DNA of 39,247 nt from Candidatus Heimdallarchaeota archaeon (GTDB lineage: Archaea > Asgardarchaeota > Heimdallarchaeia > Heimdallarchaeales > Heimdallarchaeaceae): positions 1 through 39,247 of the forward strand of contig JAEOTK010000137.1 of the NCBI GenBank assembly GCA_016839875.1, given 5' to 3'. The position numbers were made by a program, and so were the translations under genes. Below the pieces are notes generated by a model, which was not told where the DNA came from, did not search any database, and saw only the letters and a program-made list of their open reading frames with translations. The stretch's first letter is position 1, and every line of letters begins with the position of its first letter. Positions 25,777 to 32,755 of this stretch are shown here, in pieces.

Positions 25777-26049
25777 ATGAAAAGACGAAAACTCCCACGT
25801 GGTGGAGAAGACATCATTAAAGTCTTAGATGTTAGTGGTCCTATGACTCAAAAGCAGATATTAGGGTCTGTTGACCAACCTGAAAGGACCGTACGTTACG
25901 GTATCAGAAGGCTACTAGAGAAAGGTATCCTTAAGAAAATGTCAAATTTAAGCGACATGCGTAGTGTGTTCTATTATTTAGATCCTGCAATCAGAGAAAA
26001 TTTCGAATTTCTGGTAGAGGCGAAAATAGAAGTTAGTCAAGAAGTATAA
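25777..26049 (+). CDS. Small winged-helix DNA-binding regulator
   Basis: A 90-residue protein that is essentially one winged helix-turn-helix domain: helix 1 (GGEDIIKVLDV), the SGPMTQKQILGSV turn, the recognition helix PERTVRYGIRRLLEKGIL and the wing KKMSNLSDMRSVFYYLD. This resembles MarR/TrmB-like or TFE-like domains used for transcription control. The N-terminus KRRKLPRGG is basic and may contact DNA. AGGTG lies a few bases upstream of the ATG. The gene has an unusually long, hairpin-rich leader and is followed by a strong hairpin terminator, so its expression seems tightly controlled. Its target is unknown. Confidence 0.75.
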   Translation: MKRRKLPRGGEDIIKVLDVSGPMTQKQILGSVDQPERTVRYGIRRLLEKGILKKMSNLSDMRSVFYYLDPAIRENFEFLVEAKIEVSQEV

Positions 26050-26059
26050 TTCTACTTTT

Positions 26060-26113
26060 GGGGCAAAGGCTCCAAGTTATCGGGAAGGAGAGGGATTTCA
26101 TCCCTTTTTTTTT
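26060..26113 (+). terminator. Double hairpin with T-run after the winged-helix gene
   Basis: GGGGC-AAAG-GCTCC (26060-26073) is followed by AGGGAT-TTC-ATCCCT (26091-26105) and then nine Ts (26105-26113). This is a bacterial-style intrinsic terminator, uncommon among the plain pyrimidine tracts seen elsewhere in this window. Confidence 0.65.
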
Positions 26114-26145
26114 GTTTCTATCTTTAACTAAATAAGCTCTGATTG

Positions 26146-26706
26146 TTACCAAGTTATTTTGAAAATCATTTCTGCAAGTTTAGATTCGATAAGTTTACCT
26201 TCTTTATATTTCAGTAATGTTAGGTTATTATCTAAATAAGTCACAACATCCTCTGCCAATATTTCGAAAGCAATATCATCAATTTCCTTTTTTAAATCAA
26301 GAGTTAAAGAGAAATATTTGAAGGAGCTATCGTATTCGATATCGAATTTATTATAAGAATAACTGAAGAATTCGGATTTAAGCATTTTTTCAAGTTCATC
26401 ATATCGTCCTTTAACAAACCAATCAGGAATTATATCCATTTTTTCTTCCTTCACTTCTGTATATGAACCTCTCTTCTTAGTATGATGGATACTAAGCCAA
26501 ATCCAAATTAGCTCACTTGTTTTTTCTAAAAGATAATCTGATAGTCCATCAGACTCTTCACAACCATCTTTAATATGATTAAAATAATCTTCAAACATTT
26601 CATCAGAGTAATGTATTCGTTTTGCTGAAAACCAATCTCCAACAATTCGAAGAAGATCTTCAACACTGACCTTATAATCTAAAATTAATGCTTCATCGTC
26701 AGTCAT
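26146..26706 (-). CDS. Unknown acidic cytosolic protein
   Basis: Not recognised. The 186 residues are acidic and largely helical in the first half (VEDLLRIVGDWFSAKR, LEKTSELIWIWLSIHH), followed by an alternating strand pattern (FDIEYDSSFKYFSLTLDL) and a C-terminal helix. No signal peptide, membrane segment or metal motif is visible. Two Trp-rich stretches suggest a folded core. It is monocistronic, between the winged-helix gene terminator and the divergent GTPase operon, so it may share regulation with the latter. Confidence 0.55.
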   Translation of the reverse strand: MTDDEALILDYKVSVEDLLRIVGDWFSAKRIHYSDEMFEDYFNHIKDGCEESDGLSDYLLEKTSELIWIWLSIHHTKKRGSYTEVKEEKMDIIPDWFVKGRYDELEKMLKSEFFSYSYNKFDIEYDSSFKYFSLTLDLKKEIDDIAFEILAEDVVTYLDNNLTLLKYKEGKLIESKLAEMIFKITW

Positions 26707-26840
26707 TTTTTTTCACTTTCTTTAGATTTTCAAGAATCGGTAAACATTAAGCATTACTGACTTATATATTCTCTCATAATTTCAATAGTTTTCTTGAATA
26801 TTTATTTCTACAATTACCTTTGATAATTCTTAATGCAAGC

Positions 26841-26851
26841 AAAATATATAT
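26841..26851 (+). promoter_or_regulatory. TATA box of the small-GTPase operon
   Basis: AAAATATATATTAAAG lies about 30 bp upstream of the ATG at 26880. The predicted transcription start is about 26872, leaving almost no leader. Confidence 0.5.
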
Positions 26852-26879
26852 TAAAGGCTGAATCATTGCCTTATTTGTT

Positions 26880-27200
26880 ATGAATAACCCGGAACCATTA
26901 GATGATTTTGAAAGTCTAAAAAAACCTATTTCTTGGATGCTCTCATCGATTCATGCATTTGAAGAAGGGTTATTGGACAAAAAAGCAACATCGAACCTTG
27001 CTAGTAAAGCCTTGAAGAAAATCAGAAAACATACCCCAAATCCAGAAGAAAAAGAGAAATATGAAACAGTTATTGATCTGTGTGTTTCTTTATCAACAAT
27101 AGATAGAGCTGAGAATAATTTCCAAAAATTTTATTTATCAAGTCTTAAAGAAGAGTTAAATAAAGTGTTATCATTACTAGAAGAGGAGAATAATGAGTAA
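26880..27200 (+). CDS. Small helical protein preceding and overlapping the small GTPase
   Basis: No recognised family. The 106 residues are predicted to be almost wholly helical, with segments around ISWMLSSIHAFEEGLL, SNLASKALKKIRKH, KEKYETVIDLCVSL and SSLKEELNKVLSLLEEE, as in a helical bundle. Its 3' end overlaps the GTPase start by eight bases, so the two are translationally coupled and probably made in fixed ratio. A role as a GTPase partner (effector, regulator or membrane adaptor) is an inference from this coupling only. Confidence 0.6.
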   Translation: MNNPEPLDDFESLKKPISWMLSSIHAFEEGLLDKKATSNLASKALKKIRKHTPNPEEKEKYETVIDLCVSLSTIDRAENNFQKFYLSSLKEELNKVLSLLEEENNE

Positions 27201-27723
27201 GCAGCCAGATTATAATTTCAAAATTCTGCTTTTAGGTGATGCAGCTGTTGGAAAAACAAGCCTTGTTCAAAGATTTGTTCATGATAAATTTGACAGCTCG
27301 TATCTTATGACTATAGGGATGGAGCCTTCAGAGAAACATGTAGATTTGAAAGATGGCACAAGGGTAGCACTTTCCATTTGGGATCTTGCAGGACAAGAGC
27401 GTTTTAGATTCATAAGGCATACATTCTATAAAGGAGCAAAAGCTGCTTTGATAGTCTTTGATCTCACACGTTCTGCAACTTTGAAAAGTGTCCAGAAATG
27501 GAATAAAGAAGTTAAAGATAATTGTGGATCGGATGTTGTTAGAATTCTTGTAGGTAACAAAGAAGATCTAAAAAAAGAAATTGCAATTTCAAAGAAAGAA
27601 TGCGAAGAAGCAAATACAAAAATTAAAAGCGAATCTGTAATCCTCACTAGTGCTTTAACTGGTAATCATGTTGAGGATGCATTCACCAAAATTGCAGAAT
27701 TACTTGTCAAGAATGCTAAATGA
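27193..27723 (+). CDS. Ras-superfamily small GTPase (Rab/Ras-like)
   Basis: A compact 176-residue eukaryotic-type small GTPase. G1 is GDAAVGKT (15-22), G2 is the Thr in the switch I segment LMTIGME (Thr40), G3 is WDLAGQE (63-69), G4 is NKED (122-125) and G5 is TSAL (152-155). The WDxAGQE form and LIVFDLTR strand match Rab/Ras/Arf-like families, which are expanded in Asgard archaea. Switch II keeps the catalytic Gln. There is no C-terminal Cys, so it lacks a prenylation site; membrane contact, if any, must come through a partner such as the overlapping upstream protein. Confidence 0.93.
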   Translation: MSKQPDYNFKILLLGDAAVGKTSLVQRFVHDKFDSSYLMTIGMEPSEKHVDLKDGTRVALSIWDLAGQERFRFIRHTFYKGAKAALIVFDLTRSATLKSVQKWNKEVKDNCGSDVVRILVGNKEDLKKEIAISKKECEEANTKIKSESVILTSALTGNHVEDAFTKIAELLVKNAK

Positions 27724-27745
27724 ATATACTGATCAAATTATAATT

Positions 27746-28375
27746 CTATTTTTCTTCTTCAGTATCGTTTTCTTCCGTTTCTTCATCGACTGGAGAATCA
27801 TCTATTTCCTCTTCATCAAAGAGTAGAATAGTATCAAGAACTGATTCCAGAGAAGGTCTATCAGGAGGAGCTAGGGGGATCTCATCTGAATCAGCAAAAT
27901 TGACTTCTAATGAAGATAAATCAGCCTTAGATCTTCTTGGTCTAGAACTGATAACACCATTTGATTGGATACCTTGAATCATAGTCTTAACAGAAGAGAT
28001 TTCTTCTTTTAGTTCATTTATTGATGATAGATCACTGAGTTTATCGATTAAGTTATCTACTTTTTCAAGGTTTTTCTGTGTTCTTTCCTCGAATTTCTTA
28101 CCATTTTCTCTAATTTTAGCAAGTTTTCCATCTGTAACAGGTGTATTCATCTGAGCAACAGAATGAATTGCGCGTGTTGAAGGAGGAGTAAAAACAAACT
28201 TAAAATCATCTAGTGTCCCAAATTTCTCTTTGTGATGAGCTTTAATAGCTTCTAAAATTGCTTTTTCTTGGCTACCGTATTGTGTTGTAAGATCTTCCAG
28301 CATATCGAAGAAATCAATTGGTATTGGTAATTCAATGATTCGAGCGATTCTTCGTTTTTTCTCTTCATCAAACAT
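27746..28375 (-). CDS. Ribbon-helix-helix-like N-terminus with coiled coil and acidic tail
   Basis: The first part (RIARIIELPIPIDFFDMLEDL, then YGSQEKAILEAIKAHHKE) follows the strand-helix-turn-helix pattern of ribbon-helix-helix (CopG/Arc) DNA-binding domains. A coiled coil follows (NLEKVDNLIDKLSDLSSINELKEEISSV, split by a short turn), then a linker with RPRRSK and a very acidic C-terminus. It could be a DNA-binding protein or nucleoid/segregation factor, but the domain call is by eye. The ATG at 28375 has AGGGG upstream; an ATG seven codons earlier (28396) is also possible. It is divergent from the PIG-L gene, with a shared TATA region. Confidence 0.55.
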   Translation of the reverse strand: MFDEEKKRRIARIIELPIPIDFFDMLEDLTTQYGSQEKAILEAIKAHHKEKFGTLDDFKFVFTPPSTRAIHSVAQMNTPVTDGKLAKIRENGKKFEERTQKNLEKVDNLIDKLSDLSSINELKEEISSVKTMIQGIQSNGVISSRPRRSKADLSSLEVNFADSDEIPLAPPDRPSLESVLDTILLFDEEEIDDSPVDEETEENDTEEEK

Positions 28376-28424
28376 CAAAGTAGCCCCTATATTCATAATG
28401 CTCTTTTATTTATGATAGATTTTG

Positions 28425-28436
28425 CTATTTATAGTA
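28425..28436. promoter_or_regulatory. Shared TATA region for two divergent genes
   Basis: CTATTTATAGTA contains a box readable on both strands (TTTATAG on plus, ACTATAAATAG on minus). Initiation about 25 bp away on either side would serve the minus-strand start near 28375-28396 and the plus-strand ATG at 28516. It also argues against a TTG start at 28438 for the latter. Confidence 0.4.
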
Positions 28437-28515
28437 TTTGTGTAAATTGAGTACAAAAAACCAACAATTTCTATTAAACGCAAGATTAAAAATAGAACCA
28501 GAACAAACTGATTCA

Positions 28516-29223
28516 ATGACAAATGATAATCAGACCATTTTCGCATGTTTTGCTCATCCTGATGATGAAATTGGATGTATAGGAACACTTTGCAACCATG
28601 TTGACAAAGGAGATAGAGTTGTCTTAGCTTGGACCACTAGTGGCGAATTAGCATCTCACTTCAACGGTATGGATTTTTCTGAAGTGAAGAAAATAAGAGA
28701 AGAACAAGGAAGACAAGTTGGAGAGATTGTAGGATGCGAGACTCTATTCTTAGATTATGGTGACACTCATGTGAGATCTACAAGAGATAATGCACTTAAA
28801 ATGACAAAAGTTATTGCTGAGATTAAGCCCGATGCAGTAATTACATGGTCTATGAACACTAGACATCCCGATCACAGAGGAACTGCACAGATTCTTTATG
28901 ATGCTTTAACTTATGCACGTATCCCTCGGATTACTGAACCCATTGCTCCACATCGACCCCCTTCTCATATTCCAATGTTTTTCTATCACGAAGAAATTTC
29001 GTCATTACCTATTGTTTATGTAGACATTAGTGATAATTTCAAAAAAGTCAAAGAAGTAACTGAACTATATGCCAATTTCTACAAATGGAAAAGAGTAGAC
29101 GATTGGTTGAATACAATGAAACATGCAGATGGCCTTCGATGTGGGGTAAACTATGCAGAGAAATTTAACGTATTAACAAGATTGATGCCAGTTGACAAAT
29201 ATCTGCCATTGAATAGAGAATAA
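28516..29223 (+). CDS. PIG-L/LmbE-family zinc deacetylase
   Basis: PIG-L family enzymes remove acetyl groups from N-acetylglucosamine-containing lipids or thiols. The zinc motif AHPDDE lies at about residues 12-17, the second ligand motif RHPDHRGT at about 115-122, and the third His is probably in FFYHEE. The frame continues upstream to a TTG at 28438, but the ATG at 28516 begins right before the family's first strand and downstream of the likely promoter; this gives 235 residues, the usual size. The adjacent genes give no pathway context; the substrate is likely an N-acetylated sugar conjugate. Confidence 0.88.
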   Translation: MTNDNQTIFACFAHPDDEIGCIGTLCNHVDKGDRVVLAWTTSGELASHFNGMDFSEVKKIREEQGRQVGEIVGCETLFLDYGDTHVRSTRDNALKMTKVIAEIKPDAVITWSMNTRHPDHRGTAQILYDALTYARIPRITEPIAPHRPPSHIPMFFYHEEISSLPIVYVDISDNFKKVKEVTELYANFYKWKRVDDWLNTMKHADGLRCGVNYAEKFNVLTRLMPVDKYLPLNRE

Positions 29224-29237
29224 ATTAGAAATATGCA

Positions 29238-30668
29238 TTATAACAAGCCTTTCTCTACATCTTTAACCATTTTTGAGTCAGCTTTTTTCCAATCTTCGCT
29301 AGCATTCTGAAAGATTTCAATTGCTCTATTATTTGCTTCAGATATCAGTTTTTCTTCGTTTATTTCTTGAAAACAGTTATCTGAGAAAATTAATCTTCCA
29401 TCTATTATTACGTTGTCAACTTCTAACCCAGTACCAGAATATACTAGATTTGGGATAAATGTGTGAAAGGGTTTGTCCACCACTGGTGTTAAAAGGAAAT
29501 TGTTAAGATTAATAGTAATTATATCCGCTTTCTTTCCTACTTCCAATGTACCAATCTCATTTCCTAATCCCAGAACTTTAGCACCTTTGATCGTAGCTAT
29601 CTGAAGAGTCTCCCAAGCAGGTAATAATGTTGGATCTTGGAATTGAGCTTTTGTAAGAATACTGATAGTTCTCATTTCTCTGAATAAGTTGTGATTTCCA
29701 GTTCCAGGTGCTTGATCAGTAGCAATCCCTACATCCCCACCTAATTTATAAAACTCATAAATAGGAGGTACAATTCCATCTATCATACTTATAGAACTGG
29801 GACAACCAACCATCTTAGCACCAGATTTAACCATCAGTTCTTTCTCCTCATAACTTGTATCATGGCAATGAGCTGCAATAAGGAAATCACCCAGTAAACC
29901 TTGTTCATGAAGAACTTTCACAGTAGAAGAATCTTTACCAAATCTTCCTGTAATTTGTAATCTTTCTCTTCCACCTTGTGCAACATGCATATGTAACTTA
30001 CTATTTTCAGAAGTAGCTTTTTCTTTAATAGCATGTATAGTCTCTAAAGACACCATATCAAGCGCTTGAGGTCCATACAAACAACTAACTAGTGGATTGT
30101 TTTTATATTTCTTAAAAAGCTGATCATTCTTTGATAAAGCTAAACTACCTTTCTTCTTATCAAACTCATAGAGATCAGTAGGTTTTAGCTCTGCTCTATT
30201 ATCTTGAGAAACCTCATTAATTGTTTCTGTTGCTACAACGCGAGCTCCTATATTCAAATAAACATTCTCAACTAGATTCTCAACATCTCGGGCATATTCA
30301 GAAAAAGTAGTTGTTCCAGTTCTTATTCCTTCCAAAACACCAAGTCTAGAACCAACCATAATATCTTCGTTTGTAAGGTGTTTTGCTAATGGACCAATAC
30401 CTTTATTCATCCACTCTATTTCAGGCAAATCTTGAGCTCCGCCCTTTAACAGCTGCATGCTTGTATGAATATGGGTATTTACCAAACCAGGCATAACAAG
30501 ATGTTTAGTTCCATCTATAACAAGATCAGCTTCTTTAGGATTCAACCCATCTGATGAGCCTATGTAGCTAATTCTATTACCTTCTATTCCAACTGCTCCA
30601 TTCTTTATAATTCCCAATTTATTTTCCTTCAATGTTAATATCCATGCATTAGTTATTGCTATGTTCAT
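29238..30668 (-). CDS. Amidohydrolase, SAH/MTA or guanine deaminase-like
   Basis: A metal-dependent deaminase of the TRZ/ATZ-like amidohydrolase group. Motifs are PGLVNTHIHTSMQLLKGG (HxH, about residue 58), HMHVAQGGRE, AAHCHDTS and the catalytic Asp in GIATDQAPGTGNHN. SAH/MTA deaminases share this arrangement, but so do guanine and chlorotriazine hydrolases. The frame is open 12 codons further upstream; the ATG at 30668 has GGGAG nine bases upstream and starts with the typical strand NIAITNAWILTL, giving 476 residues. It is monocistronic. Confidence 0.85.
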   Translation of the reverse strand: MNIAITNAWILTLKENKLGIIKNGAVGIEGNRISYIGSSDGLNPKEADLVIDGTKHLVMPGLVNTHIHTSMQLLKGGAQDLPEIEWMNKGIGPLAKHLTNEDIMVGSRLGVLEGIRTGTTTFSEYARDVENLVENVYLNIGARVVATETINEVSQDNRAELKPTDLYEFDKKKGSLALSKNDQLFKKYKNNPLVSCLYGPQALDMVSLETIHAIKEKATSENSKLHMHVAQGGRERLQITGRFGKDSSTVKVLHEQGLLGDFLIAAHCHDTSYEEKELMVKSGAKMVGCPSSISMIDGIVPPIYEFYKLGGDVGIATDQAPGTGNHNLFREMRTISILTKAQFQDPTLLPAWETLQIATIKGAKVLGLGNEIGTLEVGKKADIITINLNNFLLTPVVDKPFHTFIPNLVYSGTGLEVDNVIIDGRLIFSDNCFQEINEEKLISEANNRAIEIFQNASEDWKKADSKMVKDVEKGLL

Positions 30669-30803
30669 CAATATCTCCCGAGTCAAGAATAAATTAAACA
30701 GCACTAAATTAAAGATTTCTGCAATTTTATTGGATTACTGAAAGAATAGTAGTGTAAAAACAAACTTATTAACTTATGATTTTGTCCTCTTAACGGAAGA
30801 ATA

Positions 30804-31193
30804 ATGACCACTGATGAAGAGCTTGAGAGGATAAGACAAAAGAAAGCTCAAAAATTACTTGAGATTGCAAACATACGAAAACAGAGGATGGAGGAATTAA
30901 AAAACGCAGAACAAGCTCCTCAAAGTGTTGACGAAAATGAAAAAATATCCTTGATGCAATTCTTTCTGGTACCAGAAGCTTTTGAATACTGGACAAGTTT
31001 AAATGAAAATCCTTCCAAAAAACCAACAGCTGAAACTATCTTCAAGAATGTTCTTTATATGATTAAAATTGGATATCTTGAAGGCAGACAGATAACAAGA
31101 ATAGGAATAAAGAGGTTGGAGAGAGATATAGAAGGAATACCTCCATCTATTACTATAAAACGGAAGGGAGAGAAGAAGAAAACAGTCAATTAG
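30804..31193 (+). CDS. PDCD5-like DNA-binding protein
   Basis: Resembles PDCD5/TFAR19, a small archaeal and eukaryotic DNA-binding protein. The N-terminal helix DEELERIRQKKAQKLLEIA, the following basic helix, the middle LMQFFLVPEAFEYW (family: LxQxLxPEARxRL) and the C-terminal ETIFKNVLYMIKIGYLEG with IKRLERDIEG and IKRKGEKKK correspond in order to the family pattern. The sequence is divergent and the alignment was made by eye. The 129-residue length is slightly above the usual 110-125. It stands just upstream of the ubiquitin gene on the same strand, with a separate promoter for the latter. Confidence 0.6.
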   Translation: MTTDEELERIRQKKAQKLLEIANIRKQRMEELKNAEQAPQSVDENEKISLMQFFLVPEAFEYWTSLNENPSKKPTAETIFKNVLYMIKIGYLEGRQITRIGIKRLERDIEGIPPSITIKRKGEKKKTVN

Positions 31194-31225
31194 TTGATTG
31201 AATATTGAACAAATAATTTGACAAG

Positions 31226-31235
31226 CTTTAATAAT
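31226..31235 (+). promoter_or_regulatory. TATA box of the ubiquitin gene
   Basis: GCTTTAATAATG about 40 bp upstream of the ATG at 31270. Initiation near 31254 leaves a short leader ending in AGGTGA, and it excludes the in-frame ATG codons at 31234 and 31240. Confidence 0.45.
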
Positions 31236-31269
31236 GAAGATGTCAATAAGAAAATTAGGTGAAAGTAAA

Positions 31270-31506
31270 ATGCAAATTAGTGTTGTTACTGCGATTGGTG
31301 GAGGTTCAATTGAGCTAGATGTCGATCCTCATTCTACAGTTGCTCAATTAAAACGAGAAGTTGCTAAGAAGAAGAAAATACCTGCAAATACTGTCATTAT
31401 TGTTTTTCATGGTAAACAGTTGGATGATAGTGAAATCTTGAAACAAACTGGTATGATGGACGGAGATAAATGTTACTTGATTGCCAGAACTAAGGGTGGA
31501 TATTAG
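31270..31506 (+). CDS. Ubiquitin-like modifier ending in Gly-Gly-Tyr
   Basis: A 78-residue protein aligned over its whole length with ubiquitin: MQISVV for MQIFVK, IELDVDPHSTVAQLKREV for the second strand and helix, IVFHGKQLDD for LIFAGKQLED, and CYLIARTKGG for LVLRLRGG. After the Gly-Gly there is one extra residue, Tyr78, so a protease must trim it before E1 activation. Two earlier in-frame ATGs exist, but AGGTGA seven bases before the ATG at 31270 and the ubiquitin-like MQI start decide. The E1-like gene follows 160 bp downstream, then ESCRT genes. No deubiquitinase or JAMM protease is seen here to make the cut. Confidence 0.93.
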   Translation: MQISVVTAIGGGSIELDVDPHSTVAQLKREVAKKKKIPANTVIIVFHGKQLDDSEILKQTGMMDGDKCYLIARTKGGY

Positions 31507-31572
31507 AAAATCTATTTTTCTTTTCCTTTAGACTAGCTATCTTATTTATTTAGAAAAGCGTCTATTTTTCTG

Positions 31573-31590
31573 CTTAACAGCTTTGTTAAG
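31573..31590. repeat. Inverted repeat CTTAAC/GTTAAG between ubiquitin and E1 genes
   Basis: A perfect 6-bp inverted repeat with a 6-base loop, about 28 bp upstream of the E1 gene's TATA box. It may be an operator or part of the ubiquitin transcript's 3' end; T-rich sequence around 31516-31535 is the likelier terminator. Confidence 0.3.
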
Positions 31591-31616
31591 ACTTTATTCG
31601 AAGAATTGATTGAAAG

Positions 31617-31628
31617 GAAATATATATC
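31617..31628 (+). promoter_or_regulatory. TATA box of the E1-like gene
   Basis: GAAATATATATCAAG about 45 bp upstream of the ATG. The predicted start near 31650 leaves a leader just long enough for AGGTG at 31655-31659. Confidence 0.5.
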
Positions 31629-31666
31629 AAGTAAAACTAGAAGTATACATTCAATAGGTGCTTTGA

Positions 31667-32674
31667 ATGACCGAAGAAGACAGATATTCTAGACAACAGC
31701 TGATACCAGGATGGGATCAAGCGAAACTTGATAACAGCACAGCAATTATTGTGGGAGTAGGAGCTATTGGAAGTTACGTAGGTACAATCTTGGTTTCTTC
31801 AGGAATAGGGAAACTCATAATTATTGAATATGATACAGTTGAGATTTCGAATCTTAACAGACAGTTACTTTTTCACGAAGAAGATATAGGAGAATCGAAA
31901 GCTGAAATTGCAGCAAAAAAATTGAAAGTAATTAATCCTAGCATTGATATCAATTATTTAAACATGAAAATGGAAGATGTGCCAGTATCAACATATGAAG
32001 AAGCAGATGTGATAATTGGATGTTTGGATACTTTTATCGGTCGAAGATGGATCAATTCGATGGCTTTAAGAGTTGGAAAACCACTAATTTTAGGAGGAAT
32101 GTTTGCTTTTCTAGGGAATGTGCAGGTTATGATTCCAGATATAACTCCATGTTTTGAATGTCAACCTTTGATCCCAGAAGAAGAACTTGCACAAGCTTGT
32201 ACTCCATTTGGAGATGAAAGAAAAAAAGATCGAGACGAATTGGAAGAAGAGCTGCCTTTACCTGCAGTTGCTACTCTCTCAAGTATTATAGGAGGACTTA
32301 TGGCTCAAGAAGCTCTTAAGATTTTACTCAATTTAGGAACAAATATCGATAATTATCTGTTTTATGATGGATTGAACAATGCCATAACTATACTTACTCT
32401 TGCCAAAAACAAAGAATGTCCAGCATGCGGAGAAATGTATGAGCTTGAGCAAATAGAATTTGTTGTAAATCCTAAAGAAACTGTTAAAGATCTCATTCTA
32501 CGCTTGGCACTTACATATGGACTAGAAAAACCTGATATTATGATACAGGGACAATTACTTGAAATAGATAAGGAAATTGAGGAAACTAACTTATCGCAAA
32601 AAGCTGTAGCCTTTGTTCTAGACAAAAATCTTGCAAAACCCATTAAAATAGTAATCCAAGTACAAGATAGTTAG
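31667..32674 (+). CDS. E1-like ubiquitin-activating enzyme with C-terminal beta-grasp-like domain
   Basis: A ThiF/MoeB/E1-family adenylating enzyme that should activate the neighbouring ubiquitin-like protein. The nucleotide site is GVGAIGS (30-36), with NLNRQ (63-66) and the GCLDT strand (118-122). Zinc is held by Cys162, Cys165, Cys251 and Cys254. The candidate thioester cysteine is Cys178 in ACTPFGDE, placed as in eukaryotic CTxxxxP motifs. Residues about 262-332 form an extra domain (EFVVNPKETVKDLILRLAL to IKIVIQVQ) resembling the ubiquitin-fold domain with which eukaryotic E1s recruit E2. MoeB/ThiF proteins lack this. At 335 residues it lacks the inactive second adenylation half of UBA1, so it probably works as a homodimer. 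Confidence 0.9.
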   Translation: MTEEDRYSRQQLIPGWDQAKLDNSTAIIVGVGAIGSYVGTILVSSGIGKLIIIEYDTVEISNLNRQLLFHEEDIGESKAEIAAKKLKVINPSIDINYLNMKMEDVPVSTYEEADVIIGCLDTFIGRRWINSMALRVGKPLILGGMFAFLGNVQVMIPDITPCFECQPLIPEEELAQACTPFGDERKKDRDELEEELPLPAVATLSSIIGGLMAQEALKILLNLGTNIDNYLFYDGLNNAITILTLAKNKECPACGEMYELEQIEFVVNPKETVKDLILRLALTYGLEKPDIMIQGQLLEIDKEIEETNLSQKAVAFVLDKNLAKPIKIVIQVQDS

Positions 32675-32755
32675 TTTTTTTAAGAAAATTTCGCGATTTG
32701 AATGCAATATTTTTTAAAGTTCGGGGGTCATCAATTAATATAGAGAGATAAAAAG

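Noticed and set aside
28438..28515. TTG start adding 26 residues to the PIG-L deacetylase
   Set aside because: The TTG lies at or upstream of the predicted transcription start and precedes the family's first strand by too much.
31234..31269. Twelve-residue N-terminal extension of ubiquitin
   Set aside because: The ATG at 31234 lies in the TATA element; AGGTGA and the MQI start of ubiquitin point to 31270.
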